DNA from: Aromatoleum toluclasticum ATCC 700605
GTDB taxonomy: Bacteria; Pseudomonadota; Gammaproteobacteria; Burkholderiales; Rhodocyclaceae
Reading direction: 5' to 3'
Length of the DNA stretch: 64,000 bases
NCBI RefSeq assembly: GCF_000378245.1
Contig: NZ_KB899491.1
Location: 1 to 64,000, forward strand
This document shows positions 27,935-37,405 of this stretch, piece after piece (position 1 is the first letter of the stretch; every line of letters begins with the position of its first letter). The notes beneath the pieces were generated by a model. The model did no database searches and had not been told where the DNA came from. It saw only the letters and a list, made by a program, of their open reading frames with translations. Position numbers and translations under genes: made by a program.

Positions 27935-28215
27935 GCGCCTATGGCGTCCAGCAGACACGCCGATTCGCGAGACAGTACAAGAAGCTGCACGACAACGTCG
28001 TCGCCGATGTCGACATCGCAGTCGCCTCAATCGCGGAAGACCCGGCGATAGGCGAACGCAAGAAGGGAGATCTGGCGGAGTTGCTGGTCGTCAAGTTTCG
28101 AAGCCAGGGGCAACTCTACCTGCTTGGGTACACGGTCGCGGAGCAAGTCAGGTTGATTTATCTGGAATCCGTTGGTCCGCACGAGAACTTCTACCGAGAC
28201 CTGAAACGAAGCTGA
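27931..28215 (+). CDS. RelE/ParE family toxin
   Basis: A 94-residue protein from a GTG overlapping the antitoxin stop. RRFARQYKKLHDNVVADVDI, IGERKKGDLAELLVVKF and LYLLGYTVAEQVRLIYLESV follow the ParE/RelE fold, including the basic strand and the late VGPHENFYRDLKR motif. Members either cut mRNA on the ribosome or poison gyrase; the sequence does not decide which. The pair stands between actP and the Tad operon. Confidence 0.82.
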   Translation: MSAYGVQQTRRFARQYKKLHDNVVADVDIAVASIAEDPAIGERKKGDLAELLVVKFRSQGQLYLLGYTVAEQVRLIYLESVGPHENFYRDLKRS

Positions 28216-28234
28216 GCCCGGCTGCCTGCAACTC

Positions 28235-28322
28235 GCAGGGCGGACAGCCGAAGGCGCCTTCCGCCACGCAGCGGTGGGGGATCGACCACTGCATGGCGGA
28301 AGGCGCTGCGTCTTTCCGTCCT
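28235..28322. repeat. REP-like inverted repeat, family 1, after the Tad operon
   Basis: Arms GCAGGGCGGACAGCCGAAGG...CCTTCCGCC and GGCGGAAGGCGCTGCG...TTTCCGTCCTG lie in the 117-base gap between the convergent toxin gene and the end of the Tad operon, where a bidirectional transcription stop would be useful. Confidence 0.7.
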
Positions 28323-28332
28323 GGTTGCCGGG

Positions 28333-29757
28333 TTAATAGACCGGATCGGAAGGTCGGCGTTGCTCCTGCCTGGTTTCCTCGTTGGTGCGAGTGAATCCGC
28401 CCTTTTGCGCCTGCGGAGCCGGCGCCGCATTGCGTGCGTATCTGGCGCAGAGCCCCAGCGCCGAGCAGGCATCGCTGATGTTCAGATCCTTGCCCAACAT
28501 CAGCCGCACGTCGGTCACGACGAGATTGGCGGGTGCGGCGCGCAGTTCGGCACGGAAGGGCAGACGCTTGGCGAAGGCCGCAGCAGCCTCACGATAGCCT
28601 TCGCGATACTCGACGTAGGACAGCATCTGGTCGAACGGCTTGTGGTTCGTGAGCCGGGGACGCTCGCCCCCCTCGCGTCCCAATAGCGCGGCGAGCCGCC
28701 GGGCGAGTCCTTCGCCGCCCTGACCGTTGGTGATTTCGTAGCGGATGATGCGCGCGATGAGCTGCGGCTTCTGCGGGGCCGGGATCGCGATAGCGGCCGG
28801 AACCATGACGGCCACCGGGGCCGTTACAGCAGTCGGAACCGCTACCGCAGTCGGGATCTGGGTGGTAGCCAGGGTCGGGGTTGCGGATCTAGCGGGGGTA
28901 ATGGACGGGTCTGAGGTAACGGACCGGACCGGCGCCGGGGTTCGGGGCTCGGGCGTCAACGCGCTGGTGCGGACGGTTTCGCCCGCTGTTCGTACCGGAT
29001 AGACCACTGCAGCAGGAGCACTCGCGGCAGGGGCGACGGCCGCCTTGATGATGGTCGCGGCCTCTGCCACGGTCTCGGTGCGGGACAAGGTCGGCGCCCG
29101 CAATTCGAATACGTTGTCCGCAAGCTGCACGAGCACGCTGCCCGTTTGGGCCTGGGTTTCGTTTGCCGCGACGGCCTGCGTTGCCGGAGCGGGAGGCTGC
29201 GGAGAGGCAGCCGGCGCTTGGCCCACGTCCGCGAACCCCTTGGCCACCATCGCCTGCTCGCGCTCGCCGGTGCGGGCGTACGCCGTTTCGAGGTTGCGCC
29301 AGGCATGGCGGTTGTCGCGGTCGAGGTCAACCGCGCGGCGCAGTGGCACAACGGCGTCCCGGTCGCGTCCCGCGAGCATGAGCGCGTAACCGAGGTTGTT
29401 CTGGACGTGGCTCGCATCGGGTGTGATTGCCGCAGCCTTCTCGAACGCGTCGATGGCCTCCGCGAGCTTCCCGCTCTTGGCGAGCGCGGTTCCGAGCGCA
29501 TTCCATGCCGCGCCGTGCTGCACGTTTGCGGCGACTGCGACGCGATAGGCGGCGATTGCAACGCCGAGCCTGTCTTGTCCGTCGTGGTAACGGCCGAGCT
29601 GATAGTAGGTGTCGGCATCGCGGCCGGAGTGCTGGATTTCGAGCACCGGATCGACCGACCATGCTTTGGGCGGCATCGTCGGCGCGGTGGAGCACGCGCC
29701 GAGCACCATCGCCGCAAGCACGGGTTTCAGTGCGAATACGATTTTGTTCGTTGTCAT
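28333..29757 (-). CDS. tadD: TadD-like lipoprotein with TPRs and LytR-type C-terminal domain
   Basis: A 474-residue lipoprotein, last gene of the Tad operon. The N-terminus ends in the lipobox LAAMVLGAC. Tetratricopeptide repeats span about residues 35-170 (TYYQLGRYHDGQDRLGVAIA, AAWNALGTALAKSGKLAEAI, HVQNNLGYALMLAGRDRDAV). A Pro/Ala/Thr-rich linker of about 150 residues follows. The C-terminal domain (EITNGQGGEGLARRLAALLG, PFDQMLSYVEYREGYREAA) resembles the LytR_C domain. TadD acts as a pilotin-like TPR lipoprotein in pilus assembly. The linker plus LytR_C fusion is longer than the classic TadD. Confidence 0.85.
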   Translation of the reverse strand: MTTNKIVFALKPVLAAMVLGACSTAPTMPPKAWSVDPVLEIQHSGRDADTYYQLGRYHDGQDRLGVAIAAYRVAVAANVQHGAAWNALGTALAKSGKLAEAIDAFEKAAAITPDASHVQNNLGYALMLAGRDRDAVVPLRRAVDLDRDNRHAWRNLETAYARTGEREQAMVAKGFADVGQAPAASPQPPAPATQAVAANETQAQTGSVLVQLADNVFELRAPTLSRTETVAEAATIIKAAVAPAASAPAAVVYPVRTAGETVRTSALTPEPRTPAPVRSVTSDPSITPARSATPTLATTQIPTAVAVPTAVTAPVAVMVPAAIAIPAPQKPQLIARIIRYEITNGQGGEGLARRLAALLGREGGERPRLTNHKPFDQMLSYVEYREGYREAAAAFAKRLPFRAELRAAPANLVVTDVRLMLGKDLNISDACSALGLCARYARNAAPAPQAQKGGFTRTNEETRQEQRRPSDPVY

Positions 29758-29774
29758 CGTAACTCCCCTGGGTG

Positions 29775-30725
29775 TCATCCGCCTGTCGTGCCGGCGAAGG
29801 TCGGCAACAGGATGCGGTAGATCTGGATCATCGCCGGTCCGAGCAGGACGAGGAGCAGCGACGGGAAGATGCAGAAGATCAGCGGGAAAAGGAGCTTCAG
29901 CGCAATCTTGGCCGCGGCTTCCTCGGCCCGCTGACGGCGGCGCGTGCGCAGCATGTCCGAATGCACGCGCAGCGACGACGCGATGCTGGTGCCGAAGCGT
30001 TCGGACTGGATGATCATCGCGACGAAACCTTCGACTTCTTCGACCCCCGTGCGGATGGCGAGGTTGCGCAACGCGCGCGCGCGCTCCATGCCTGCGCGCA
30101 GTTCGAGCGTGACGAGATGCAGTTCCTCGGACAGTGCCGCGCTCTTGTGCTGCATTTCGTCGGCGACACGCACGAGCGCCGCCTCGATGCCCAAGCCGGC
30201 CTCGACGCACACGGTCATCAGGTCCAGGGCATCGGGAAAGGTCTCGAAGATCTCCCTCTGCCGCAGGAAGATTATCCGTTCCAGAACCAGATTGGGCAGG
30301 TAGTAGCCGATCGCCGCGGTCAGCAGGATCACAAGCAGCGTGCCCTGGAATTTCAGCTCGGGCGTCGTGATGAGAACCGTGAAATACGCCAGCAGCGGGA
30401 ACGCCAGCGCAAGCACCGTCTTGATGCCGAAATAGGCGTAGGGCGCTGCCTGATTGCGGATGCCTGCGTGCAGAAAGCGGATGCGAAGCGCCGATACATA
30501 CTCACCGTCCTCGGGCGTGGAGAGCTTCGCGAGCGGGCCGGTGAGCTTGACCGTGCGTTCGATCCAGTTGTCGGACACGGACGACGCAGCGGGCTTGTGC
30601 CCGCCGCCGAGGGCCTGCAGGCGTTCGGCGGTCGCCGAACGGGTGAACAGCGACATCAGGAAGAAAGCACCGGCCGTAACGGCAATGAACAGCAGCGCCA
30701 GGAAGGTGATCTGGTTGTAATCCAT
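29775..30725 (-). CDS. tadC: Tad pilus inner-membrane platform protein TadC
   Basis: A 316-residue type II secretion system F-domain protein. Membrane segments lie near residues 5-25, 105-150 and 285-310. The F-domain contains FPDALDLMTVCVEAGLGIEA, ALVRVADEMQH, LRNLAIRTGVEEVEGFVAMI and SLRVHSDMLRTRRRQRAEEA, the standard TadC motifs. It forms the platform with TadB. It lies 28 bases after tadB and 17 before tadD. Confidence 0.94.
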   Translation of the reverse strand: MDYNQITFLALLFIAVTAGAFFLMSLFTRSATAERLQALGGGHKPAASSVSDNWIERTVKLTGPLAKLSTPEDGEYVSALRIRFLHAGIRNQAAPYAYFGIKTVLALAFPLLAYFTVLITTPELKFQGTLLVILLTAAIGYYLPNLVLERIIFLRQREIFETFPDALDLMTVCVEAGLGIEAALVRVADEMQHKSAALSEELHLVTLELRAGMERARALRNLAIRTGVEEVEGFVAMIIQSERFGTSIASSLRVHSDMLRTRRRQRAEEAAAKIALKLLFPLIFCIFPSLLLVLLGPAMIQIYRILLPTFAGTTGG

Positions 30726-30753
30726 ATCCGGAATCTCCTCTGTTATCGCCGCG

Positions 30754-31728
30754 CTAGACGCGAATCCGGATGATCTTGCGCATCCACAGGACGCCGATCA
30801 CCATCATCGTCAGGGCAATCCCTATCATCTTCAGGCCGGCTGCGTCCTGCCAAAGCACTTTCATGAAGCCCGGATTCACGACGTTGATGAGTGCAGCCGT
30901 GGCGAACGGCAGCAGGCCCAGGATCCATGCCGACAGGCGCCCTTCGGCAGACAGCGTGCGGATGTCGCCGTAGAGCTTCAGGCGCGCGCGGATGATGGCG
31001 CTGATGTTGTCGAGCAGTTCGGCGAGGTTGCCCCCGGAATCGCGCTGGATCAGCACCGCGATCACGAAGTAGCTCAGGTCCGTGCTGTCGGTGCGCGAAG
31101 CGAGGTTAAGTAGGGCGGTTTGCTGCGGCACCCCGTAGTTCGTTTCGTCGAACAGGATGCGGAACTCGCCGCCGATCGGGTCCTTCATTTCATCGCCGAC
31201 CATCTTCACCGCCGTCGGGAAGGCATGACCGGCGCGCAGCGCCCGCCCCATCAAGTCCAGGGCCTCTGGAAGCTGGCGCTCAAAGGTTTGCATGTGTTTC
31301 GCGCGCGCGCGGGCCACGTAGATCAGGGGCATGATTCCGAACAACACCGCCGCGATCGCCGCCACCACGATGTGTTGCTTGAGGACCAGCGCTGCTATGA
31401 ACCCCAGCGCTGCCAGCGCAAGGGTCCAGCCTACGAACTGCGTGAAGGTGAGGTTGAGGCGCGACTGCACGATGAGGCGATTAAGCCCGTGCAGGTGCGG
31501 AATCGCCTCCATGAGGCGGTCGGCGAACTCCGAGCCGGTTCCCTTTGCATCCTTGAAGAGTGCGCGGGGGCGTTCCTGCGCTATGCCGGTCGCAACTTCC
31601 TCCAGCCGTCGGCTCAGGCGCTGCGCTTCCGCGCCGCGGGTGGCGTTCCACCACAGGAAGCCTCCTTCCAGGGCCAGCACCACTGCGACAAATACTGCGA
31701 GGGCAAAGAGGACGTTCAGGATGTCCAT
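30754..31728 (-). CDS. tadB: Tad pilus inner-membrane platform protein TadB
   Basis: A 324-residue F-domain protein with hydrophobic segments near residues 4-26, 95-135 and 265-310. The cytoplasmic F-domain reads LPEALDLMGRALRAGHAFPT, AVKMVGDEMKDPIGGEFRIL, LLNLASRTDSTDLSYFVIAV and LIQRDSGGNLAELLDNISAI, matching TadB. It is paired with TadC and driven by the TadA ATPase upstream, 7 bases away. Confidence 0.94.
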   Translation of the reverse strand: MDILNVLFALAVFVAVVLALEGGFLWWNATRGAEAQRLSRRLEEVATGIAQERPRALFKDAKGTGSEFADRLMEAIPHLHGLNRLIVQSRLNLTFTQFVGWTLALAALGFIAALVLKQHIVVAAIAAVLFGIMPLIYVARARAKHMQTFERQLPEALDLMGRALRAGHAFPTAVKMVGDEMKDPIGGEFRILFDETNYGVPQQTALLNLASRTDSTDLSYFVIAVLIQRDSGGNLAELLDNISAIIRARLKLYGDIRTLSAEGRLSAWILGLLPFATAALINVVNPGFMKVLWQDAAGLKMIGIALTMMVIGVLWMRKIIRIRV

Positions 31729-31735
31729 GGCTACC

Positions 31736-33088
31736 TCACTCGAAGCGGCGCGCGGGGTTGAACATGTCTTCGGGAAGCGTTACGCCGAAGGTGCGCAGCC
31801 GGTCGGCGAAGTGCGGGCGTACCCCGGTTGCGGTGAAATACCCGTCGACCACGCCGGTGTCGGAGATGTTCGTCTGACGGAAGGTAAAGATTTCCTGCAT
31901 GGTGATCACGTCGCCCTCCATTCCGGTGATTTCCTGCAGGCTAGTCAGCTTGCGTTTGCCATCGGTCAGGCGGTTCGTCTGCACGACAACGCCGATCGCG
32001 CTCGCAATCTGCGAACGGGCGACCTTGGGCGGCAGATTGGCGTTGGCCATGCCGATCATGTTTTCCATGCGGCCCAATGCATCGCGGGCCGAGTTCGCGT
32101 GCACCGTGGTCATCGAGCCTTCGTGGCCGGTGTTCATTGCCTGCATCACGTCGAAGGCCTCCGCGCCGCGCGTCTCGCCGAGGATGATGCGGTCGGGGCG
32201 CATGCGCAGCGCGTTGCGCACGAGGGAGCGCTGCGTCACCTCGCCCTTGCCTTCGATGTTGGGCGGGCGGGTTTCCAGGCGTACCACGTGTGGCTGCTGT
32301 AGTTGCAGTTCCGCCGCGTCCTCGATCGTGACGATGCGCTCATCGACCGGGATGTAGCCAGACAGGATGTTCAGCAGCGTCGTTTTGCCGCTGCCGGTGC
32401 CGCCCGAGATCAGGATGTTCACCTTCGAACGCACGAGTCCGGCGAGAAGCTCGGCCATCGGCGGCGTGAGCGTCTTGTAGTCGATCAGCTTCATCATCGT
32501 CAGCGGCGTCGCGGCGAAGCGGCGGATCGAGACGATCGGGCCGTCGAGCGCAAGCGGCGGAATGATGGCGTTCACGCGCGAGCCGTCCGGCAGGCGTGCA
32601 TCCACCATGGGGCTGGACTCGTCGACCCGCCGCCCGACCCGCGACACGATCTTGTCGATGATCTTCATCAGGTGCGCGTCGTCGCTGAAACTCACTGTGG
32701 TGCGTTCGAGCTTGCCGTGACGCTCGACATAGACATGCTGCGACCCGTTGATCAGGATGTCCGATACCGATGGGTCGGCCAGCAGCGGCTCGATCGGTCC
32801 CAGACCCAGCATCTCGTACTGGATGTCGCGAACCAGATCACGCCGTTCGTTTGTATTGACGACGATGTTTTCTTCGGTCAGCAGGCGCTCCACCATTAGC
32901 CGCAACTCGTCGCGCAACTGCTCGGGCGCGAGGTTCTCCATCGCCTCGAGGTCGATGCGCGAGAGCAGCAACTGGTGGATACGCAACTTCAGGGCCTGGT
33001 AGGCCCGGCCGTTCGTGGCATCGGGGGCCCCGAACGCGTGCGGGGCGGTTTCTGCCGATACCGATTCGAGACGCTGACGCAAGCTCAT
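31736..33088 (-). CDS. tadA: Tad pilus secretion ATPase TadA (CpaF)
   Basis: A 450-residue GspE/PulE-type ATPase. [20 protein letters not shown] and [20 protein letters not shown] form the N-terminal domain. Walker A is [20 protein letters not shown], the Asp box [12 protein letters not shown], Walker [21 protein letters not shown], and the His box [17 protein letters not shown]. It powers Flp pilus assembly at the inner membrane. Length and motifs are complete. Confidence 0.96.
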   Translation of the reverse strand: MSLRQRLESVSAETAPHAFGAPDATNGRAYQALKLRIHQLLLSRIDLEAMENLAPEQLRDELRLMVERLLTEENIVVNTNERRDLVRDIQYEMLGLGPIEPLLADPSVSDILINGSQHVYVERHGKLERTTVSFSDDAHLMKIIDKIVSRVGRRVDESSPMVDARLPDGSRVNAIIPPLALDGPIVSIRRFAATPLTMMKLIDYKTLTPPMAELLAGLVRSKVNILISGGTGSGKTTLLNILSGYIPVDERIVTIEDAAELQLQQPHVVRLETRPPNIEGKGEVTQRSLVRNALRMRPDRIILGETRGAEAFDVMQAMNTGHEGSMTTVHANSARDALGRMENMIGMANANLPPKVARSQIASAIGVVVQTNRLTDGKRKLTSLQEITGMEGDVITMQEIFTFRQTNISDTGVVDGYFTATGVRPHFADRLRTFGVTLPEDMFNPARRFE

Positions 33089-33111
33089 TTCAGTTCTCCC
33101 CGCTCAATATC

Positions 33112-34272
33112 TCAATTTGAAGCAAACAGGCGCGAGAACCAGCGCTTCTCGGCTTTCGGGGAATCGTTGGTGAGCGATTCCGCAATCTCGCGTAGCGCCT
33201 TCGTCACCGGGCTGTTCTTCGCCAGCAGCGCGATCGGCTGCCCCTGGTTGACCGATGCGGCGACCGCCTCGTATGCATTCGGAATTGCCTTGAACACCTT
33301 CGCATTTATCGTGCGCTCGACATCCTCCAGGCCGATTTCGCTGGACTTGTCGTAGCGATTCACGATCAGACCGACCTTCGATATCGGGTATCCGAGGGAC
33401 TGGAACACCTGGACCAGACGCTTGCCCTCACGGATGAAAGGCAGCGTCAACTGCACCACCGGGAAGATCATGTCTGCCATGTCGAAGGGCTTCAGGCTCA
33501 CACCGTCGAGCGAGCGTCCCACGTCGACGACGACGAAATCGTTATTCGCCCGCGCAACCTTCAGGATCGCCTCGACATGCTCGGCGCGGACGTCGACCGC
33601 CTGGGCCGGGTCGTCGGGGGCTGCGAGCAGGCTGAAGCGAGGCGTCACCTGAATCATCGCCGCTTCCAGGAAGGCGGCATCCAGGCGATGGATCTGCTGG
33701 CACACGAGCGCCAGATTGCTCGCCGGCTTCTGGTCGGTGACATACATCGTCGCGTCGCCAAACTGGAGGTTCAGATCGATCAGCGCGACGCGTTTGCCGA
33801 ACTGTTCCGCGAGCATCCACGCCAGGTTGGTTGCCAGAAAACTCGACCCGCTTCCCCCTTTGCACGACGTCAGTGCGAGAATCTTCCCCTCTTCGCTGAC
33901 CTTGCGCCGGGGGGCCACCCGGTGGATTGCCGCGCGCAACTGCATGTCGGTCACGGGCTTCGGTAGCACTTCGCGCACGCCCGCGCGCATCGCGCGCAGC
34001 AGGAATTCCGGGGTCTTGTTGTCGCTGATGACGATGAACCCGGTTTCGGGGCTCCGCAGATGCAGCCGTTCAAGGCTTTCCAGTCCGCCCGTTTCGGGCA
34101 GGTTGCCGTTGAGGATGAGGACGTCCGGCGCGGTCTTGATTGCGTCGAGTCCCTCTGCCTGGCACTGGAGCGCAACGACCTCGCCGAACGAGGAGTCCTG
34201 TTCCAGGATGCTCGTAATCTCGGAGAGATGCTGCTTGTCCAGGGATGCGACTGTGATGCGCGTTTTGCTCAT
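33112..34272 (-). CDS. tadZ: Tad pilus localisation ATPase TadZ (CpaE)
   Basis: A 386-residue protein. An N-terminal receiver-like domain (VLILNGNLPETGGLESLERL) lacks a convincing phosphorylation site, as usual in TadZ. A ParA/MinD-type ATPase follows with the deviant Walker A SCKGGSGSSFLATNLAW, then VALIDLNLQFGDATMYV, VVDVGRSLDGVSLKPFDMAD and GLIVNRYDKSSEIGLEDVER. It places the pilus machine at the pole. The ATG at 34272 has an AGG site upstream; one at 34299 would add nine residues. Confidence 0.92.
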   Translation of the reverse strand: MSKTRITVASLDKQHLSEITSILEQDSSFGEVVALQCQAEGLDAIKTAPDVLILNGNLPETGGLESLERLHLRSPETGFIVISDNKTPEFLLRAMRAGVREVLPKPVTDMQLRAAIHRVAPRRKVSEEGKILALTSCKGGSGSSFLATNLAWMLAEQFGKRVALIDLNLQFGDATMYVTDQKPASNLALVCQQIHRLDAAFLEAAMIQVTPRFSLLAAPDDPAQAVDVRAEHVEAILKVARANNDFVVVDVGRSLDGVSLKPFDMADMIFPVVQLTLPFIREGKRLVQVFQSLGYPISKVGLIVNRYDKSSEIGLEDVERTINAKVFKAIPNAYEAVAASVNQGQPIALLAKNSPVTKALREIAESLTNDSPKAEKRWFSRLFASN

Positions 34273-34307
34273 TTTCGGAACCTGTTTGGGGGCGGCCATG
34301 AATTATG

Positions 34308-34892
34308 CTATTCGGAAATATTGAAGCCGAGGCTTTCGGCGGGCATGAGCACGCGCGATACAGGAATGTCGATCGCAAGAAATGGGAAAAGATTGATCAT
34401 CGGCGCGTATTTCACAGTGTTCGCGCATGCTCCGTCCGTGGCCAGGCACGCCTCGACGAATCGGACGCAGCTTGCCAGTTCGTTGGGGTCGGCACTATTG
34501 CATGCGGCGAGGTTTTTTGCCGGATCAAAGTGGCCGCTCGCATCCACGGGCATCGGACTGGGAGCGCTAAGATCGGCCCGCAGATAATTGAGTTTCACTT
34601 CCGCGTTGCTGATTTCGAGTCCGGCGGGCAGGCGGACAGTGCCGCTACTGGTTTCGTTGTGAAATACTGCCATGCGGGCAATCAGGCTCGCGTCGTCAGC
34701 CGTCCGAACTACGGCTTCACGCGCTGCGCGGCGGGTAACCTCCTGCACGGTATTCCAGACATACAAGAGGCGGCCGAATTCCATGATGCCGAGCACGATC
34801 AGAAGAAATACCATCGCAACGATCGCGAACTCCACCGCCGTCGTGCCATTTTCCCGCCGCGCAATCTGTAGTCTGTAAATAGTCTTTTTCAT
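34308..34892 (-). CDS. tadE: TadE-like minor pseudopilin
   Basis: A 194-residue protein with a TadE N-terminus: REN-G-TTAVEFAIVAMVFLLIVLGI, then MEFGRLLYVWNTVQEVTRRA. The conserved Glu after the processing region and the single long hydrophobic helix are typical of pseudopilins processed by TadV. The ATG at 34892 has a GAGG site overlapping the upstream stop; a GTG at 34904 is the less likely alternative. Two Cys pairs in the C-terminal part may form disulfides in the periplasm. Confidence 0.88.
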   Translation of the reverse strand: MKKTIYRLQIARRENGTTAVEFAIVAMVFLLIVLGIMEFGRLLYVWNTVQEVTRRAAREAVVRTADDASLIARMAVFHNETSSGTVRLPAGLEISNAEVKLNYLRADLSAPSPMPVDASGHFDPAKNLAACNSADPNELASCVRFVEACLATDGACANTVKYAPMINLFPFLAIDIPVSRVLMPAESLGFNISE

Positions 34893-34900
34893 CGCACGCC

Positions 34901-35392
34901 TCACTTCATGTAGGGCATCGTCGTGTGCGGCGCGAGGGGAATTCCCGCGAATACTGTTGCGGTGCCCGGCAGAATGAACGGAAACATTCCGCCAATGTCG
35001 ATTGCGTAGCCAGAAATGGCGACCCGGACGTTTTCCGGTGCGCTGGTCCCATTGCTGCAGCCGATCTCGCCAAAATCCTTGTTCAGGCAGGTTACCGCAA
35101 CGTTGGATTTGGCCAGGGCCGGGTTGAGATTCGCAGCGTTTGCGACAGTCATGACACGGGTCTGCGCCGTGTCGATGAAACTCGTGAAGTTTGCGCGCTC
35201 GGCGACGCTAAGCAGTCGCGCACCGTCGCGCGTTGCCTTCGTCAGCGCGTCGTAATACCAGAAGGCCCGCCCGAACTCGACGATCCCCGCCACCAGCAGC
35301 AGCAGGAAAAAGATCACGAAGGCCAACTCGACAGCGGCGACGCCCGCCTCGCGCTTACCCACTGGACAACAATGAAGACTGCGTCCGTTCAT
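34901..35392 (-). CDS. TadE/TadF-like minor pseudopilin
   Basis: A 163-residue protein with the N-terminal signature EAGVAAVELAFVIFFLLLLV followed by AGIVEFGRAFWYYDALTKAT, a second TadE-family pseudopilin. The rest is a small periplasmic domain with a CLNKDFGEIGC loop that could be disulfide-bonded. It stands 4 bases after tadG and 8 before tadE, matching the tadEFG order seen in other Tad loci. It may be called TadF, but the subfamily cannot be settled by eye. Confidence 0.82.
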   Translation of the reverse strand: MNGRSLHCCPVGKREAGVAAVELAFVIFFLLLLVAGIVEFGRAFWYYDALTKATRDGARLLSVAERANFTSFIDTAQTRVMTVANAANLNPALAKSNVAVTCLNKDFGEIGCSNGTSAPENVRVAISGYAIDIGGMFPFILPGTATVFAGIPLAPHTTMPYMK

Positions 35393-35396
35393 GGCT

Positions 35397-37070
35397 TCAC
35401 CGATACAGCATGATTTCTGAAGTGGGAACAGGATCTACAAGTCCGGCGAATTCGGTTTCTATTTTTTTAGGCGAGCCGTTGAGGTCGGCCGGCACCTGCA
35501 TGAAGAATTTCCCGATAGCCTTTACGGGGAGCGCTTCGCAGGACAGTCCGCTCTTGCCAACAAAGGTCCTGCAATCGACGATGACGATGTTTAGAACCCG
35601 CCGATTGGTTTTGCCCGGGGCGTATTTGGCCGGAGGAGGATCGAAGTAGTTGCCGTTGGTCTGATTGTATGGTGATGGCGAGGCAGGGTTAGCCGCCGTA
35701 AATTTTCCACCAATGGAAAATGGATATGCAGACTCGTCCAGCAAGTCCTTTCCGGCGGGAGTCTGGGCGTTGCCCGCGTTGTAAAGTTTCGCCCAATTCA
35801 GGTTCGTCGCACTGATAGGAGTTCCGGCTTTGGGCGGACTGCTCCCGTCAACTTGGGTTGGCCGCGAGTACGTCCAGAGAGCGCCATATCGGTCGAAGGG
35901 CAAGGTCGGCGTCGCAGGTGGCGGGTTGGGAGCGAACGGATTCGCAGCCAGCGAAGGCGGTACGGCGTACGGCCAGTAGTCCGGTTCGTGCAGACCGGTC
36001 AAGTTACCGGTTGCATCCTGGTTCAGCCTTACCGTTTGACGATTAGGCAGGACGTCCAAGTCCTTTTCCATCCAGTCGCGGGGGCGGCCAACTGCGGGCG
36101 GAGGAGGGCTCTTCTCAAAATATCTGATGTTGCTGTCTGACGGTGCGGTTGCCGGGTCACAAGGGGAACCTCCGCCGAAATCGGCAAAGCGGCTGTTGAG
36201 TGCCCTTTGGATCGGTCCGACGGAAAAACCGGTGTTCACATAAACCTTGCTACCCGTGCCAACATTGTTGGCAACCGCGCTGTTGCCCTGACAGACGAAC
36301 GGCGCGGTGAAATTAGCACTCGAATGATTGGGGTCGCAGGCGCCCGGGGGGGCGTCCACCGGGTTGATAAGCATGGGCGTGCCGGATGCCCCGCCAAGAG
36401 GGTTGAGCTCGATGATGTTGTAACTCACGCCGCGGCGGAAGCCCAGTTCGATCAGTTCGGTGCTTCCATCCGGGTAGACGTAGCTACGGGTGAGGTGGTC
36501 AGGATCGACCGCACAGACCCCGATGGGCGTCACGTTGGTGAAGAAACGTCCCGCAACGGAATATCCCGCGGTTTGCGTTGTCTTGAACTCTGCACTCGCG
36601 ACCCGCATCAAGTAGCTGTTCAGGCTCTGGTCGCCCGTATCCACCTCCATGAACGTCAATCCGGACGCCAAGGCGTCGCTGGTGACGCTCGCCGCGGGTA
36701 CGAAGGTGCAGGTTGGCGTACGAACGCCGGGGCGCTTCCAAGTATTGAGGTTGTTTGCATTTGGACAAGTGCCGAGGCGAATGTTTGCGATCGTGATCGT
36801 CACGGCGGCATTGAAGTTGTATTTGTGTTGCGCGGCAGTCGCAATGGCCCGGGTAACTGCGGCGTTCACTCCGGTCAGCTTGTTGTTCAGCTCCTTCGCG
36901 CCTGCCAGCGCAGCTGCGTCGGAAGCGTTCTGCAACTCGGACTTCGCGATGTAGAGATGCCCCAGATCGAGGACGATTCCTCCAAAAGCGAAAAGCGTCA
37001 CGGCAGTCAGCCCGGCCATGACGGCCACTACACCGCGCTGGCGGTGCCTGAACGGGAGTGTCGGTGCCAT
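35397..37070 (-). CDS. tadG: TadG-like pilus assembly protein
   Basis: The ATG at 37070 has AGGAG 10 bases upstream and gives 557 residues. The N-terminus QRGVVAVMAGLTAVTLFAFG, then LDLGHLYIAKSELQNASDAA and ALAGAKELN, is the Tad/TadG signature, a secreted pseudopilin-like anchor. The remaining 450 residues are a Pro/Asn/Gly-rich extracytoplasmic region with several cysteines and no domain I recognise; I do not see a von Willebrand MIDAS motif. This long C-terminus has lower GC than its neighbours and is probably surface-exposed and fast-evolving. Confidence 0.83.
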   Translation of the reverse strand: MAPTLPFRHRQRGVVAVMAGLTAVTLFAFGGIVLDLGHLYIAKSELQNASDAAALAGAKELNNKLTGVNAAVTRAIATAAQHKYNFNAAVTITIANIRLGTCPNANNLNTWKRPGVRTPTCTFVPAASVTSDALASGLTFMEVDTGDQSLNSYLMRVASAEFKTTQTAGYSVAGRFFTNVTPIGVCAVDPDHLTRSYVYPDGSTELIELGFRRGVSYNIIELNPLGGASGTPMLINPVDAPPGACDPNHSSANFTAPFVCQGNSAVANNVGTGSKVYVNTGFSVGPIQRALNSRFADFGGGSPCDPATAPSDSNIRYFEKSPPPPAVGRPRDWMEKDLDVLPNRQTVRLNQDATGNLTGLHEPDYWPYAVPPSLAANPFAPNPPPATPTLPFDRYGALWTYSRPTQVDGSSPPKAGTPISATNLNWAKLYNAGNAQTPAGKDLLDESAYPFSIGGKFTAANPASPSPYNQTNGNYFDPPPAKYAPGKTNRRVLNIVIVDCRTFVGKSGLSCEALPVKAIGKFFMQVPADLNGSPKKIETEFAGLVDPVPTSEIMLYR

Positions 37071-37108
37071 TGCCGCGATTCTCCTGGTTGCGCTAGCCCC
37101 TGCGGGGC

Positions 37109-37393
37109 TCACTGACCGCCGCTGCTGATGCCTTCACCGATGTTGATCACCGAGAAGGTGGAGGGCGGCGCCTTGAAGCTGTCGTGGTAGCGGTCGATGC
37201 TGTGCCCAGCCGATTCGCCGTCTATGCCGGCGACCGGGTCGGTGTTGCGGGACGCGTCCGGATTAATCGTCTGCAGCGCGCGCGCAGCGGTGACCGCATG
37301 TCCGAACTTCGCATCGAGGTTGGGGGTGGTGGTCGCGCATCCTGTCGCGATGGACGAGGCAGCGAACACGAGGGCGGTAAGTGCTCTGAGCAT
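37109..37393 (-). CDS. Small lipoprotein of the Tad operon
   Basis: A 94-residue protein. The AGGAGG site lies 8 bases before the ATG at 37393 but almost touches the ATG at 37399, so the second ATG (MLRALTALVFAASSIATGC) is preferred. The lipobox IATGC predicts a lipoprotein. The remainder (KFGHAVTAARALQTINPDAS, GHSIDRYHDSFKAPP) resembles the small conserved lipoproteins found after the secretin in some betaproteobacterial Tad loci. Function is unknown; a pilotin-like role is a guess. Confidence 0.75.
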   Translation of the reverse strand: MLRALTALVFAASSIATGCATTTPNLDAKFGHAVTAARALQTINPDASRNTDPVAGIDGESAGHSIDRYHDSFKAPPSTFSVINIGEGISSGGQ

Positions 37394-37405
37394 GGCCATC
37401 TCCTC

